Below, piece after piece: positions 31,530-41,700 of a stretch of DNA of 64,000 nucleotides (within the stretch, counting starts at the first letter, position 1; every line of letters begins with the position of its first letter). Below the pieces are notes generated by a model. It had not been told where the DNA came from and made no database searches. It worked only from the letters and a program-made list of their open reading frames with translations. The DNA is taken from positions 434,001 to 498,000 of the forward strand of contig NZ_JACHJN010000003.1 in NCBI RefSeq assembly GCF_014203665.1. The letters are read 5' to 3'. The stretch comes from Saccharothrix tamanrassetensis (GTDB lineage Bacteria; Actinomycetota; Actinomycetes; Mycobacteriales; Pseudonocardiaceae). Made by a program: the position numbers and the translations under genes.

Positions 31530-32986
31530 TCCCGCTCAGCCTGGCCGAGATCGCCGAGATCGTCGGCGGCACCCTGCACGACACCGACGGCACCCCGGTG
31601 GTCACCGGCACCGTCGAGTTCGACTCCCGGAAGGTCACCGCCGGCGGCCTGTTCCTGGCACTGCCCGGGGCCCGGGTCGACGGCCACGACTTCGCCGCCG
31701 AGGTCGTCGCCCGGGGCGTGGTCGGCGTCCTCGCCGGCCGCCCGGTGGACGCACCCGCCGTCATCGCACCCCCGGTGGACGCCGGGCGCGGCAACGCCTA
31801 CGTGCTGACCGGCGACGCGGACGGCGCCGGTGCGGCGGTGCTGGCCGCCCTGGCGAAGCTGGCCCGCCACGTCACCGACCGGCTGCCGGAGCTGACCGTC
31901 GTCGGCGTCACCGGCTCCTCCGGCAAGACCTCCACCAAGGACCTGATCGCCCAGGTCCTCGCGCCGCTCGGGCCGACCATCGCGCCGCCGGGGTCGTTCA
32001 ACAACGAGCTGGGCCACCCGTGGACGGCCCTGCGCGCCGACCGGGACACCCGCTTCCTGGTGCTCGAACTGTCCGCGCGCGGCCCCGGCCACATCGCCGA
32101 GCTGTGCCGGGTGGCCCCGCCCCGGGTGGGCGCGGTGCTCAACGTCGGCAGCGCCCACCTGGGCGAGTTCGGCTCCCGCGAGGGCATCGCGCAGGCCAAG
32201 GGCGAACTCGTGGAAGCCCTGCCCGAGCACGGCGTGGCCGTGCTGAACGCCGACGACCCGCTGGTCGCCGGGATGGCCGACCGCACCAGGGCCAAGGTCG
32301 TGCTGGTCGGCGAGAACGAGGCCGCGCAGGTCCGGGCGGTCGACATCACCCTGGACCCGCAGGCCCGCGCGGGCTTCCGGCTGGTCACCCCGCGGGGCGA
32401 GGCGCCCGTCCGACTCGCCGTGCACGGCTCGCACCAGGTCGGCAACGCGCTGACCGCCGCCGCGATCGCCCTCGAACTGGGCGCGACGCCCGAGCAGGTG
32501 GCGCAGGCACTCGGCAAAGCCGAACGGGTCTCGGCGCATCGCATGGCCGTCACCGAACGTCCTGACGGTGTGACCGTCATCAACGACGCCTACAACGCGA
32601 ATCCGGAGTCCGTGCGCGCGGCGCTGAAGTCGCTGGCCACGATCTCCCGCGCCACCACGCCCGCCCGGCGCAGCTGGGCCGTGCTGGGCGTGATGGCGGA
32701 ACTGGGTGCGGACCACGTCCGCGCGCACGACGAGATCGGCCGGCTCGCGGTCCGCCTGGACATCGACAAGCTGGTCGTGGTCGGTCCGGACGCCCGGCCG
32801 ATGTACCAGGGCGCGCACCTGGAAGGATCATGGGGCGAAGAAGCGGTGCTGGTGCCCGATGCCGCGGCGGCCGTCGAGCTGCTGCGCGACCAGGTTCGGC
32901 CGGGTGACGTCGTGCTGGTGAAGGCATCCAACTCATACGGCCTGTGGCGGGTTGCCGAGGCTCTCCTGGAGGCGGTCAGCAAGTGA
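31526..32986 (+). CDS. murF: UDP-MurNAc-tripeptide--D-alanyl-D-alanine ligase
   Basis: A 486-residue Mur ligase that adds D-Ala-D-Ala to complete the pentapeptide. The P-loop is [13 protein letters not shown] (near residue 133), the second motif is [14 protein letters not shown], and [13 protein letters not shown] is the MurF-type C-terminal signature. The N-terminal substrate domain shows [17 protein letters not shown]. The GTG start overlaps murE by 4 bases and the stop overlaps mraY by 4 bases, as expected for co-translation. Confidence 0.96.
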   Translation: MIPLSLAEIAEIVGGTLHDTDGTPVVTGTVEFDSRKVTAGGLFLALPGARVDGHDFAAEVVARGVVGVLAGRPVDAPAVIAPPVDAGRGNAYVLTGDADGAGAAVLAALAKLARHVTDRLPELTVVGVTGSSGKTSTKDLIAQVLAPLGPTIAPPGSFNNELGHPWTALRADRDTRFLVLELSARGPGHIAELCRVAPPRVGAVLNVGSAHLGEFGSREGIAQAKGELVEALPEHGVAVLNADDPLVAGMADRTRAKVVLVGENEAAQVRAVDITLDPQARAGFRLVTPRGEAPVRLAVHGSHQVGNALTAAAIALELGATPEQVAQALGKAERVSAHRMAVTERPDGVTVINDAYNANPESVRAALKSLATISRATTPARRSWAVLGVMAELGADHVRAHDEIGRLAVRLDIDKLVVVGPDARPMYQGAHLEGSWGEEAVLVPDAAAAVELLRDQVRPGDVVLVKASNSYGLWRVAEALLEAVSK

Positions 32987-34071
32987 AGAGCATCCTCATC
33001 GCGGCGGCCATCGCGCTGATCGCGTCGATCATGCTGACGCCGTACCTGATCAAGATCTTCTCGCGGCAGGGATTCGGCCAGGAGATCCGCGAAGAGGGCC
33101 CGCAGAGCCACAAGACCAAGCGCGGCACGCCCACCATGGGCGGCGTCGCCATCCTGGTCGCCATGTGGGCGGGCTACCTCGGCGCGCACCTGGTGAACTC
33201 GATGTCCGCGTCGGCGGCCGAGCAGACGCCCAGCGCGTCCGGCCTGCTGGTGCTGATGCTGACCACCTCGCTGGGCGTCGTCGGCTTCCTGGACGACTTC
33301 ATCAAGATCCGCAAGCAGCGCAACCTCGGCCTGAACAAGACGGCCAAGCTGGTCGGCCAGTTCGTCGCCACCATCATCTTCGCGGTGCTGGTGATGCAGT
33401 TCCCGAACAAGGACGGCCTCACGCCCGCGTCGGTGAGCCTGTCGTTCGTCCGGGACATCGCCGTGGTGTCGTTCGGCGTGGTCGGGTTCGTGGTGTTCTG
33501 CTACGCGGCGATCAGCGCCTGGTCCAACGCGGTCAACCTGACCGACGGCCTGGACGGCCTGGCGGGCGGCACGTCGGCGATGGTGCTGGGCACGTACGTG
33601 GTGATCAGCTTCTGGCAGTTCCGCTACAACTGCTCGAACCTGCTGGTGGCCGGCTGCTACGACGTGCGCGACCCGCTGGACCTGGCGCTGGTGGCCGCCG
33701 CCGCGATGGCGGGCTGCATCGGCTTCCTGTGGTGGAACGCCGCGCCGGCCAAGATCTTCATGGGCGACACGGGTTCGCTGGCGCTGGGCGGCCTGGTGGC
33801 GGGTCTGTCCATCGCGACCCGCACCGAGCTGCTGATGGTCGTGATCGGCGGCCTGTTCGTGGTGGAGGCCCTGTCGGTGGTGTTGCAGGTCGCGGTGTTC
33901 CGCACGTCCCGACGGCGACTGTTCCGGATGGCCCCGTTCCACCACCACTTCGAACTCGCCGGGTGGGCGGAGACCACGGTGATCATCCGGTTCTGGCTGC
34001 TGGCCGGCATGTGCTGCATGTTGGGCCTGGGCCTGTTCTACAGCGAGTGGCTGACGGCGGCGGGGAGCTGA
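32983..34071 (+). CDS. mraY: Phospho-N-acetylmuramoyl-pentapeptide-transferase
   Basis: A 362-residue polytopic enzyme (about 10 helices) transferring phospho-MurNAc-pentapeptide to undecaprenyl phosphate to form lipid I. Conserved loops are [13 protein letters not shown] near the N-terminus, FLDDFIKI with the Asp pair, [27 protein letters not shown] and [12 protein letters not shown]. The GTG at 32983 overlaps the murF stop (GTGA). murD follows three bases after the stop. Confidence 0.97.
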   Translation: MKSILIAAAIALIASIMLTPYLIKIFSRQGFGQEIREEGPQSHKTKRGTPTMGGVAILVAMWAGYLGAHLVNSMSASAAEQTPSASGLLVLMLTTSLGVVGFLDDFIKIRKQRNLGLNKTAKLVGQFVATIIFAVLVMQFPNKDGLTPASVSLSFVRDIAVVSFGVVGFVVFCYAAISAWSNAVNLTDGLDGLAGGTSAMVLGTYVVISFWQFRYNCSNLLVAGCYDVRDPLDLALVAAAAMAGCIGFLWWNAAPAKIFMGDTGSLALGGLVAGLSIATRTELLMVVIGGLFVVEALSVVLQVAVFRTSRRRLFRMAPFHHHFELAGWAETTVIIRFWLLAGMCCMLGLGLFYSEWLTAAGS

Positions 34072-34074
34072 CCC

Positions 34075-35442
34075 ATGGGATTCCTGGCCGGCCGCAACGT
34101 CCTGGTCGCCGGAGCGGGCGTGACCGGCCGGTCCGCCGCCGAGGCGCTGCTGGCGGCGGGCGCGTCGGTGGTGGTGACCGACGGCAGCGCCGACCGGCTG
34201 GAAGCCCTGGAACCCCTGCTGCCGGGGGTGGCCCTGGTGCCGGGCCTGGTGGCGCCGCCGGCGGAGGCGGAACTGGTGGTCACCAGCCCCGGCTGGCGGC
34301 CGGACAGCCCCCTGCTGCTCGCCGCGGAGGCGGCGGGCGTGGAGGTGATCGGCGAGGTCGAGCTGGCCTGGCGGATGGGCCTGGAACTCGCCGACGCGCC
34401 CGCGTGGCTGGCGGTGACCGGCACGAACGGCAAGACCACCACGGTGGGGATGCTGGAGTCCGTCCTGCGCGCGGCCGGGATCGACGCGGTGGCGTGCGGG
34501 AACGTCGGGCTGCCGGTGGTGGACGCGTTGCTGGCCGGGCACCGGGTGCTGGCGGTGGAGCTGTCGAGCTTCCAGCTGCACTGGTCGCCGTCCGTGCGGC
34601 CGGCGGCGGGGGTGCTGCTGAACCTGGCCGAGGACCACCTGGACTGGCACGGTTCGTTCGAGGAGTACGCGGCGGCCAAGGCCGGCGTGCTGACCGGTGA
34701 GGTGGCCGTCGCCGGGGTCGACGACCCCTTCGTGGCACGGCTGCTGAGTTCTTCGCCGGCCGCCGCGCACGTCGGGTTCACGTTGGGCGCGCCCGAGGAG
34801 GGGCAGCTCGGCGTGGTCGACGGGAACCTGGTCGATCGCGCTTTCGGCCCGGACGCGGTGTTGGCGGCGGTGGCCGAGGTGCGGCCGGGTGGGCCTCCCG
34901 GTCTGGCGGACGCGATGGCGGCGGCGGCGCTGGCCCGGTCGCAGGGCGTGCCCCCGGAGGCGGTCCGCCAGGGGTTGCGCGACTTCCGGCCCGGGGCGCA
35001 CCGGGCCGAGTTCGTGGCGGAGTCGGACGGGGTGCGGTACGTCAACGACTCCAAGGCGACCAACCCGCACGCGGCGGAGGCGTCGTTGCGGTCGCACCGC
35101 AGCGTGGTGTGGGTGGCCGGGGGGTTGTTGAAGGGCGCTTCGGTGGACGAGCTGGTGCGGTCCGAGGGGCACCGGCTGCGCGGGGCGGTGCTGATCGGGG
35201 CGGACCGGGAGGCCATCGCCTCGGCGCTGGCCCGGTACGCGCCTTCGGTCCCGGTGGCCGTGCTGGACGACGCGACCATGGAGGACGCCGTGCGCGCCGC
35301 CCGTTCGATGGCGCGGTCGGGGGACGCCGTGGTGCTCGCTCCGGCGGCGGCTTCGATGGACATGTTCAGCGACTACGCGCACCGGGGGAAGGCGTTCGCC
35401 GACGCGGTGGTGGCGATGGTCGGTGCCGGGGGCCGTTCGTAG
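34075..35442 (+). CDS. murD: UDP-MurNAc-L-alanine--D-glutamate ligase
   Basis: A 455-residue Mur ligase adding D-glutamate. The N-terminal Rossmann domain opens with VLVAGAGVTGRSAAEAL. The ATP motif is VTGTNGKTTTVGM near residue 120, the central motif is ELSSFQL, LNLAEDHLDWHG follows, and the C-terminal DSKATNPHA is characteristic of MurD. The ATG at 34075 is three bases from the mraY stop. It ends this coupled run: 259 bases without a supported gene separate it from ftsW, which must have its own start signals there. Confidence 0.96.
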   Translation: MGFLAGRNVLVAGAGVTGRSAAEALLAAGASVVVTDGSADRLEALEPLLPGVALVPGLVAPPAEAELVVTSPGWRPDSPLLLAAEAAGVEVIGEVELAWRMGLELADAPAWLAVTGTNGKTTTVGMLESVLRAAGIDAVACGNVGLPVVDALLAGHRVLAVELSSFQLHWSPSVRPAAGVLLNLAEDHLDWHGSFEEYAAAKAGVLTGEVAVAGVDDPFVARLLSSSPAAAHVGFTLGAPEEGQLGVVDGNLVDRAFGPDAVLAAVAEVRPGGPPGLADAMAAAALARSQGVPPEAVRQGLRDFRPGAHRAEFVAESDGVRYVNDSKATNPHAAEASLRSHRSVVWVAGGLLKGASVDELVRSEGHRLRGAVLIGADREAIASALARYAPSVPVAVLDDATMEDAVRAARSMARSGDAVVLAPAAASMDMFSDYAHRGKAFADAVVAMVGAGGRS

Positions 35443-35701
35443 GCCGTTCCCGTGGTCTTCCCGGGGTTGCCCGGCCGCGTTGCCAGGGCGTTCGTAGGGC
35501 ACTGCGTGCCGCCGGCGGACGAGAGGCGCGTCGACGAGCGGTTCGTCGGGGTGCGCAGGACGATCCGATCGCGGTGCGGGAGCAACCGCCGACGGGCCTG
35601 GGGCGTCCACTGGTGGGTCATGGGGCGTGATCGGGGTCGCGTCTGAGCGACACGCGGTCGATTTTCACCTTTCCCCGTGCGAAGCGGGAGACGATGAACG
35701 C

Positions 35702-37150
35702 ATGACAGCGGTGGACAGAGCGATCGTGGAAAGGTCACCCGAAGCCGCCCGCACCCGGCGCGGCGGCCGGGGGGTCGTGGTCCGCAGCGCGCTCACCGCG
35801 TGGCTGGGCCGTCCGCTGGCGGACTTCCACCTGCTGCTCGCGATCTTCGGTCTGCTGACCGCGATCGGGCTCATCATGGTGCTCTCCGCGTCCGCTCCCG
35901 GCGAGGTGGCCGAGGGTGCCTCGGCGTACAGCGTGTTCCAGAAGCAGCTGCTCTACGTGGCCGTGGGCGGGGTGCTGTTCCTGATCGTGCTGCGCATCCC
36001 GCTGCGCAGGATCCGGCACGTCAGCACGATGGCGATGCTGGTGTGCGTGATCATGCTCGGCCTGGTGCTGACCCCGCTGGGGACCGAGAACTACGGCGCC
36101 CAGTCGTGGTTCATCATCGGACCGGTCTCGTTCCAGCCCATCGAGGCGGCCAAGCTCGCCCTCGCGCTGTGGGGCGCGCACGTCCTGGTCACCAAGCGCG
36201 CGCTGCTGGACCAGTACCGCCACCTGCTGGTGCCGGTGGTGCCGGTGGCGCTGGTGGTCTTCGCGCTCGTCATGCTCCAGCCCGACCTCGGCGGCACGAT
36301 CACGCTCGGCGTGGTGCTGATCAGCCTGCTGTGGTTCGTGGGCGCGCCGATGCGGTTCTTCGGGGTGATCGCGATCGCCGCGGTGTCCGCCGCGGTGGTG
36401 CTGGCCATCGGCTCGGCGTACCGGTTGCAGCGCGTGCTGACCTACCTCGACCCGGACAAGGACCCGCTGGGCGCGGGGCTCCAGGCGCGGCAGGCGCTGT
36501 TCGCGTTGGCCGAGGGCGGGTTCTTCGGCAAGGGCCTGACCAACGGCAGCTCGAAGTGGCGCTACCTGCCCAACGTGCACAGCGACTTCATCTTCGCCGT
36601 GATCGGCGAGGAACTCGGCTTCATCGGGTGCCTGTTGGTGCTGGGGCTGTTCGCGCTGCTGGCGATCGTGGGGTTGCGCATCGCCGCGCGGAACACCGAC
36701 CCGTGGATCCGGATGGTGTCCTCGGTGCTGACCGTGTGGCTGGTGGCGCAGGCCGCGATCAACATCGGCTACGTCGTCCAGCTGCTGCCGGTCACCGGCA
36801 TCACGCTGCCGATGATCTCCTCCGGCGGCACGTCGATCGTCACCACGATGGTGGTGTTCGGCATCCTGGCCAGTTGCGCCCGGCACGAGCCCGAGGCGGT
36901 GTCCGCGCTGCGCTCGCTCGGCCCCGGCCGGGTCGGCGGGGTGCTCAGGCTGCCCGCACCCGAGGCGTACAAGCCGCCGCCCAAGCGCAGGCCGGTCCGG
37001 CCGTCCACCCCGCCGCGCAGCCGCAAGGCCGCGCCGCCCCCGGTGGACGAGCGGAGGATGGCCGGCCGGCACGCTCCGCCGTCGGAGTACCGTCGGCGCG
37101 ACTCCCGCAGAGCGACCCAGGAGCGGTCCCGGCGTCGCGACGGGCGCTAG
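35702..37150 (+). CDS. ftsW: FtsW, divisome lipid II polymerase (SEDS family)
   Basis: A 482-residue SEDS glycosyltransferase with about ten membrane helices, working with FtsI at the septum. Family motifs are GAQSWFIIGPVSFQPIE (catalytic-site Glu/Asp region), PDLGGT, NVHSDFIFAVIGEELG and PMISSGGTS. The ~80-residue C-terminal tail is Arg/Pro-rich and cytoplasmic, as in mycobacterial FtsW, which binds FtsZ. The ATG at 35702 is supported by GGGAGA upstream; an extended frame from 35627 adds no conserved sequence. The TAG stop runs into a tandem repeat array leading to murG. Confidence 0.94.
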   Translation: MTAVDRAIVERSPEAARTRRGGRGVVVRSALTAWLGRPLADFHLLLAIFGLLTAIGLIMVLSASAPGEVAEGASAYSVFQKQLLYVAVGGVLFLIVLRIPLRRIRHVSTMAMLVCVIMLGLVLTPLGTENYGAQSWFIIGPVSFQPIEAAKLALALWGAHVLVTKRALLDQYRHLLVPVVPVALVVFALVMLQPDLGGTITLGVVLISLLWFVGAPMRFFGVIAIAAVSAAVVLAIGSAYRLQRVLTYLDPDKDPLGAGLQARQALFALAEGGFFGKGLTNGSSKWRYLPNVHSDFIFAVIGEELGFIGCLLVLGLFALLAIVGLRIAARNTDPWIRMVSSVLTVWLVAQAAINIGYVVQLLPVTGITLPMISSGGTSIVTTMVVFGILASCARHEPEAVSALRSLGPGRVGGVLRLPAPEAYKPPPKRRPVRPSTPPRSRKAAPPPVDERRMAGRHAPPSEYRRRDSRRATQERSRRRDGR

Positions 37151-37290
37151 CCGTGCCGGGTCCGGAGCCGTCGCAGGTCCCGAGCCGTAGTCCGAAGCGT
37201 TGCAGTTCCAAGCGTTGCGGTAAGAGTCGTTGCGGCGGGAGTCGTCAGTAGTCCGAGTGGTTGTCATCCGAGTCGTTGCAGTCCCGAACA
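37149..37290 (+). repeat. Two blocks of degenerate tandem repeats filling the ftsW-murG gap
   Basis: The first block has three 17-bp units starting AGCCGT at 37149, 37166 and 37183; the first begins inside the ftsW TAG. The second block has six 15-16-bp units of the TTGCAG...AGTCG type at 37200, 37215, 37230, 37245, 37261 and 37276. The array ends at the murG Shine-Dalgarno AGGAGG (37291). Confidence 0.7.
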
Positions 37291-37302
37291 AGGAGGAAGT
37301 GC

Positions 37303-38406
37303 GTGACGGGGGTTCCCCAGCAGGTCGGACCGTGCGTGGTGGTCGCCGGAGGCGGCACCGCCGGGCACATCGAGCCCGCCCTGGCCCTGGCCGACGCCGT
37401 CATGCGGCTGCGGCCCGACGCGCGCGTGGTCGCGCTGGGCACCGAGCGCGGGCTGGAGAGCAAGCTCGTGCCCGCCCGCGGCTACCCGCTGGAGCTGATC
37501 CCTCCGGTGCCGATGCCGCGCAAGCCCTCGCCCGACCTGCTCAAGCTGCCGCTGCGGGTCCGCGAGTCGGTCAAGCGCACCCGCGAGGTGCTGGAACGGG
37601 TCGGTGCGGACGTGGTCGTCGGGTTCGGCGGCTACGTGTCGCTGCCCGCCTACCTCGCCGCGCGCGGCCGGGTGCCGATCGTGGTGCACGAGGCGAACGC
37701 GAAGGCCGGCCTGGCGAACAAGGTGGGCGGGAAGTTCGCCGAGCGGATCGCCGCCGCCGTGCCCGACTCGGGCCTGAACGACGCCGAGATCATCGGCATC
37801 CCGCTGCGGCACTCCATCACGTCGCTGGACCGGACCGCGTTGCGCGCCCAGGCCCGCGCGCACTTCGGGCTCGACCCGAACGCGCCGACGCTGCTGGTGT
37901 TCGGCGGCTCGCAGGGCGCGCGGTCGATCAACAACGCGGTGTCCGGCGCGGCGTCCGCGTTCGCGCAGGCCGGGGTCGGCGTGCTGCACGCGCACGGGCC
38001 GAAGAACACGGTCGCGGTGCAGACCGTGCCGGGTGCGCCGGCGTACGTGCCGGTGCCCTACCTGGAGCGGATGGACTTCGCCTACGCGGCGGCCGACGCG
38101 GTGCTGTGCCGGTCGGGCGCGATGACCGTCGCCGAGGTGTCGGCGGTGGGCCTGCCGGCGGTGTTCGTGCCGCTGCCGCACGGCAACGGCGAGCAGGCGC
38201 TCAACGCCGGCCCGGTGGTGAGCGCGGGCGGCGGCATCCTGGTCCCGGACGACCAGCTGACGCCGCAGTGGATCGCGCAGAACGTGGTGCCGCTGGTCGC
38301 CGACCGCGCGCGGCTGGCCGCGATGACCGCCGCGACGCTGGGCACCGGCCACCGCGAGGCCGACGAGGTGCTGGCCCGGATCGTGCTGGATGTGATCAAG
38401 AAGTGA
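37303..38406 (+). CDS. murG: UDP-GlcNAc--lipid I GlcNAc transferase
   Basis: A 367-residue GT28 glycosyltransferase converting lipid I to lipid II on the cytoplasmic membrane face. The N-domain glycine-rich loop is [31 protein letters not shown] and [13 protein letters not shown] follow. The C-domain has the UDP-GlcNAc-binding [13 protein letters not shown] and the [10 protein letters not shown] plus [13 protein letters not shown] motifs (usual form DQxxNA; here EQALNA). The GTG at 37303 has AGGAGG at 37291-37296. The stop overlaps murC (GTGA). Confidence 0.96.
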   Translation: MTGVPQQVGPCVVVAGGGTAGHIEPALALADAVMRLRPDARVVALGTERGLESKLVPARGYPLELIPPVPMPRKPSPDLLKLPLRVRESVKRTREVLERVGADVVVGFGGYVSLPAYLAARGRVPIVVHEANAKAGLANKVGGKFAERIAAAVPDSGLNDAEIIGIPLRHSITSLDRTALRAQARAHFGLDPNAPTLLVFGGSQGARSINNAVSGAASAFAQAGVGVLHAHGPKNTVAVQTVPGAPAYVPVPYLERMDFAYAAADAVLCRSGAMTVAEVSAVGLPAVFVPLPHGNGEQALNAGPVVSAGGGILVPDDQLTPQWIAQNVVPLVADRARLAAMTAATLGTGHREADEVLARIVLDVIKK

Positions 38407-39968
38407 GCCACACCGGACAGCTCCCCGAAACGGTTCCCCCCGTGCTCGACGACGAAGCCGGGTCCGCCGATCCGGTCGGCCCCGGCGGTTCCGCCGACGT
38501 GCTCGACCGGGTGCACCTGGTCGGCATCGGCGGCGCGGGCATGAGCGGCATCGCCCGCATCCTGCTGGCGCGCGGTGCGCAGGTGTCCGGGTCGGACGCC
38601 AGGGACTCGCGGACCGTGCTCGCGCTGCGGGCGCAGGGCGCGGCGATCGCGCTCGGCCACGACGGCGCGCACCTGGACCAGCTCGACGGCGGACCGACGG
38701 CGGTCGTGGTGTCCACGGCGATCCGGGAGGACAACCCCGAGCTGGTGGCCGCCCGGCGACGCGGGGTCGTGGTGCTGCGGCGGGCCGAAGCGCTGGCCGC
38801 GCTGATGCTGGACCACCGGGTGGCCTGTGTCGCGGGCACGCACGGCAAGACGTCCACGACGTCGATGCTCACGGTCGCCCTGCAGCATTGCCGGATGGAC
38901 CCGTCCTTCGCGATCGGCGGCGACCTGAACGAGTCCGGCGCCAACGCCCACCAGGGCGCGGGCGGCGTGTTCGTGGCGGAGGCCGACGAGAGCGACGGGT
39001 CGTTCCTGTTCTTCGCGCCGTCCGTGGCGGTGGTGACCAACGTCGAAGCCGACCACCTGGACCACCACGGCACCGTCGAGGCCTACGTCGCGGTGTTCGA
39101 CTCGTTCCTGGAGCGCATCCGGCCCGGCGGCGTGCTGGTGGCGTGCGTGGACGATCCGGGCGCGGCGGCACTGGCCCGCCGCGCGGCGGCGCGCGGCATC
39201 CGGGTCCGGCCCTACGGCCGCACGGCCACCGGTCCGGGCGCGGCGAAGCTGGTCGACTACCGGCCGGACGACGGCGGCGGGCTCGCGGTCGTGGAGATCG
39301 ACGACACCCCGGCGGGGGTCGACGGGCCCGCCGCCGAGGCGGGTGCCGACGACGCGGGCGGCGGGATCGACACCGCCGGTGGCAAGCGGACCTTGGACGT
39401 GCGGGTCGCGGTGCCCGGCGAGCACATGGCGGGCAACGCGATCGCCGCCCTGGTCGCGGCGCTGGAACTGGGCGCGGAACGCGACTGCGTGCTGGAGGGC
39501 CTGGCCGCGTTCGGCGGGGTGCGCCGGCGGTTCGAGTTCAAGGGCCGCGCGGCCGGCGTGCGGGTCTACGACGACTACGCCCACCACCCGACGGAGGTCG
39601 CCGCGCAGCTCACCGCCGCCCGCCCGGTCGCCGGCGAGGGCAGGCTGGTCGTGGTGTTCCAGCCGCACCTGTACTCGCGGACCAGGCTGTTCGCGGACGA
39701 GTTCGGCACCGCGCTCGGCCTCGCGGACGAGGTCGTGGTGCTCGACGTGTACGGCGCGCGGGAAGACCCCGAGCCCGGCGTGACGGGTGCGCTGGTGGCG
39801 GGCAAGGTGCCGCTGGCCCCGGAGAAGGTGCACTACGAGCCCTCGTTCGACCGGGTGCCGGTGCTGGTGGCCGACCTGGTCGGGGACAGCGACGTGGTGG
39901 TGACCATGGGCGCGGGCGACGTGACCATGCTCGGCCCCGAGATCGTCGGTGAACTGGACCGGCGATGA
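38403..39968 (+). CDS. murC: UDP-N-acetylmuramate--L-alanine ligase
   Basis: A 521-residue Mur ligase adding the first stem-peptide residue. After a ~35-residue acidic Pro-rich extension comes [15 protein letters not shown]. The ATP motif is [13 protein letters not shown], and the central motifs are [10 protein letters not shown] and [12 protein letters not shown]. The C-terminal [11 protein letters not shown] is the MurC signature. About 30 residues rich in Asp, Ala and Gly (around residues 300-330) are inserted between strands compared with typical MurC, explaining the extra length. The GTG overlaps the murG stop and the stop overlaps ftsQ. Confidence 0.95.
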   Translation: MSHTGQLPETVPPVLDDEAGSADPVGPGGSADVLDRVHLVGIGGAGMSGIARILLARGAQVSGSDARDSRTVLALRAQGAAIALGHDGAHLDQLDGGPTAVVVSTAIREDNPELVAARRRGVVVLRRAEALAALMLDHRVACVAGTHGKTSTTSMLTVALQHCRMDPSFAIGGDLNESGANAHQGAGGVFVAEADESDGSFLFFAPSVAVVTNVEADHLDHHGTVEAYVAVFDSFLERIRPGGVLVACVDDPGAAALARRAAARGIRVRPYGRTATGPGAAKLVDYRPDDGGGLAVVEIDDTPAGVDGPAAEAGADDAGGGIDTAGGKRTLDVRVAVPGEHMAGNAIAALVAALELGAERDCVLEGLAAFGGVRRRFEFKGRAAGVRVYDDYAHHPTEVAAQLTAARPVAGEGRLVVVFQPHLYSRTRLFADEFGTALGLADEVVVLDVYGAREDPEPGVTGALVAGKVPLAPEKVHYEPSFDRVPVLVADLVGDSDVVVTMGAGDVTMLGPEIVGELDRR

Positions 39969-40708
39969 GCACGCCGACGGCGCGCCGCCGCCCCGCCTCC
40001 GCGCCGCGGCGGCGCCCGTCCGGCCGGGGCGGACCGGCCCGGCGCACCCCGTCCCGGCGCACCGTGCTGCGCCGCCGGTTGGTCGCGGTCCTCGTCCTGC
40101 TCGTGGTGACCGCCGTGGTGTGCGCGGTCTGGTTCACGCCGCTGCTGGGCGTGCGCGAGGTGGAGGTGCGGGGCACCGGCAAGCTGACCGCCGACGAGGT
40201 GCGCACGGCCGCCGCGGTCGAACAGGGCTCGCCCCTGGTGCGGCTGGACACCGACGGCATCGCGGCACGGGTGCGCGAGCTGCCCCGGGTGGCCGGGGTC
40301 CGGGTGGAACGGGCGCTGCCCGGCACCGTGCGGCTCACCGTCGACGAGCGCACCCCCGTCGCGGTGCTCAACCTGCCCGACGGTGCCCACCTGGTGGACG
40401 CCACCGGCAAGGACTACGCGGTCCAGCCGCTGCCGCCGGAGGGCCTGCCGGAGCTCAAGGCCGAGCCGGGCGGGCGGGCGTCGGCGGTCCGGGTGCTGAC
40501 CGGCCTGCCGGAGGAGCTGCGCCGGGAGGTCCTCGTCGTGTCGGCCACGACCGACGCGGACGTGAAGCTGACCTTGACCGCCGGCCGTGAGGTCCGCTGG
40601 GGGTCGTCGGCCGACACGCCCCGCAAGGCGGCGGTGGTGCAGGTGCTGATGACCCGGGACGGAACGGTGTTCGACGTGTCGAGCCCGGAGCTGCCCACGG
40701 TGTCCTGA
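39965..40708 (+). CDS. ftsQ: Cell division protein FtsQ
   Basis: A 247-residue bitopic divisome protein. A strongly basic Arg/Pro-rich cytoplasmic tail (~38 residues) precedes one membrane helix (about residues 40-60). A POTRA domain begins [20 protein letters not shown] and runs to about residue 135, followed by the FtsQ C-terminal domain ([15 protein letters not shown] onwards). FtsQ recruits FtsL and FtsB. The ATG overlaps the murC stop. Unlike most actinobacteria, the next gene is not ftsZ but an unrelated DinB-family gene. Confidence 0.93.
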   Translation: MSTPTARRRPASAPRRRPSGRGGPARRTPSRRTVLRRRLVAVLVLLVVTAVVCAVWFTPLLGVREVEVRGTGKLTADEVRTAAAVEQGSPLVRLDTDGIAARVRELPRVAGVRVERALPGTVRLTVDERTPVAVLNLPDGAHLVDATGKDYAVQPLPPEGLPELKAEPGGRASAVRVLTGLPEELRREVLVVSATTDADVKLTLTAGREVRWGSSADTPRKAAVVQVLMTRDGTVFDVSSPELPTVS

Positions 40709-40966
40709 CCTGGCCGGGGTCGCCGGCACGGGAGTCGGGCGATCATGCCCGCCGGTAGTCACGTGTGAACATTGCGTGACGTTTCGGAGAAGAAGGTCGG
40801 CACGGGTTCGGCGCAGGGACGCGCACGACCGCCGGGTGATGCTCGCCACGCCACCGGGGAGTGAGGGCCCCGGCGGGCGTCGGAGGCCCGGCGGAGATCG
40901 GAGCCCGGCAAGGCCCGCGTGAAACTCGCTACGGCCGGGCCGTGACCGGCGGCGATACTGCGCGCC

Positions 40967-41491
40967 ATGACGAAGGCGAAGATCGTGACCGAGCCCGAGG
41001 ACCGGGCGGACGTGCCCTACACCGGCGACGAGCGCACCCTGCTGGGTGGTTTCCTGGACTACCTGCGCGGCACCGTCGAGCTCAAGGTGGCCGGACTGTC
41101 CGAACAGGATGCCCGCCGCGCGGTGCTCCCGTCGCCGCTCACCACCGCTGCCGGTGTGGTGAAACACCTGCGGTGGGTGGAGAACTACTGGTTCCGCGTC
41201 GCGCTGGGCGGACACCCGGACGAAGCCCCCTACTCGCGGCGGGATCCGGACGGCGACTGGCGGATCGAGCCGGGGGAGACGATCTCCCGATTGGTGGCCG
41301 ACTACGCTGAGCAGTGCGCGGCGAGTCGGGAAGTCGTCGCGGGGCTCGACCTCGACCACGAGGTGGTGTTCCGCGGGGACAAGAAGCTCTCCGTGCGCTG
41401 GGTGCTGATCCACATGATCGAGGAAACGGGTCGGCACGCGGGGCACCTGGACGCGGTGCGCGAGCTGCTCGACGGGGTGACCGGCGAGTAG
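40967..41491 (+). CDS. DinB/DUF664 family putative metal-dependent transferase
   Basis: A 174-residue four-helix-bundle protein of the DinB/YfiT/DUF664 superfamily. It has three spaced histidines for a metal site: VVKHLRWVENYWF, then the His pair in MIEETGRHAGHLDAV. Members include mycothiol- and bacillithiol-dependent transferases; in an actinobacterium mycothiol is the likely thiol. The ATG at 40967 is 7 bases after GATACT, so a leaderless mRNA is likely. It sits between ftsQ and ftsZ, where a gene of this kind is unusual, and has its own promoter. No division role is indicated by sequence. Confidence 0.8.
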   Translation: MTKAKIVTEPEDRADVPYTGDERTLLGGFLDYLRGTVELKVAGLSEQDARRAVLPSPLTTAAGVVKHLRWVENYWFRVALGGHPDEAPYSRRDPDGDWRIEPGETISRLVADYAEQCAASREVVAGLDLDHEVVFRGDKKLSVRWVLIHMIEETGRHAGHLDAVRELLDGVTGE

Positions 41492-41579
41492 ACCTCGCTC
41501 ACCCGGTCGGGACACAACACGGCGTGGCTGCTGGACCGAGGCATTCCCGGTGCATAACGTCCAGCGGGAACATACGGGG

Positions 41580-41611
41580 TTGACATAACTCTCGACCTCT
41601 GGTTGAGAGTT
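41580..41611 (+). promoter_or_regulatory. ftsZ promoter with 25-bp dyad
   Basis: TTGACA (41580-41585) is followed immediately by AACTCTC-GACC-tct-GGTT-GAGAGTT (41587-41611), a near-perfect 25-bp palindrome (one G-T type mismatch per inner arm). The dyad sits between the -35 and any -10 (TTGAGA at 41603, or GAGAGT at 41605 with a 19-base spacer). A long spacer filled by a palindrome is the MerR-type operator geometry. Confidence 0.6.
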
Positions 41612-41700
41612 TCAATCCGGGTGGAGTTCCGTCCGGGTGTGACACCGGTGGTCATCCACTCCAGCACATGAGCACGGACACGATCAGGAAGGCGGATCCG

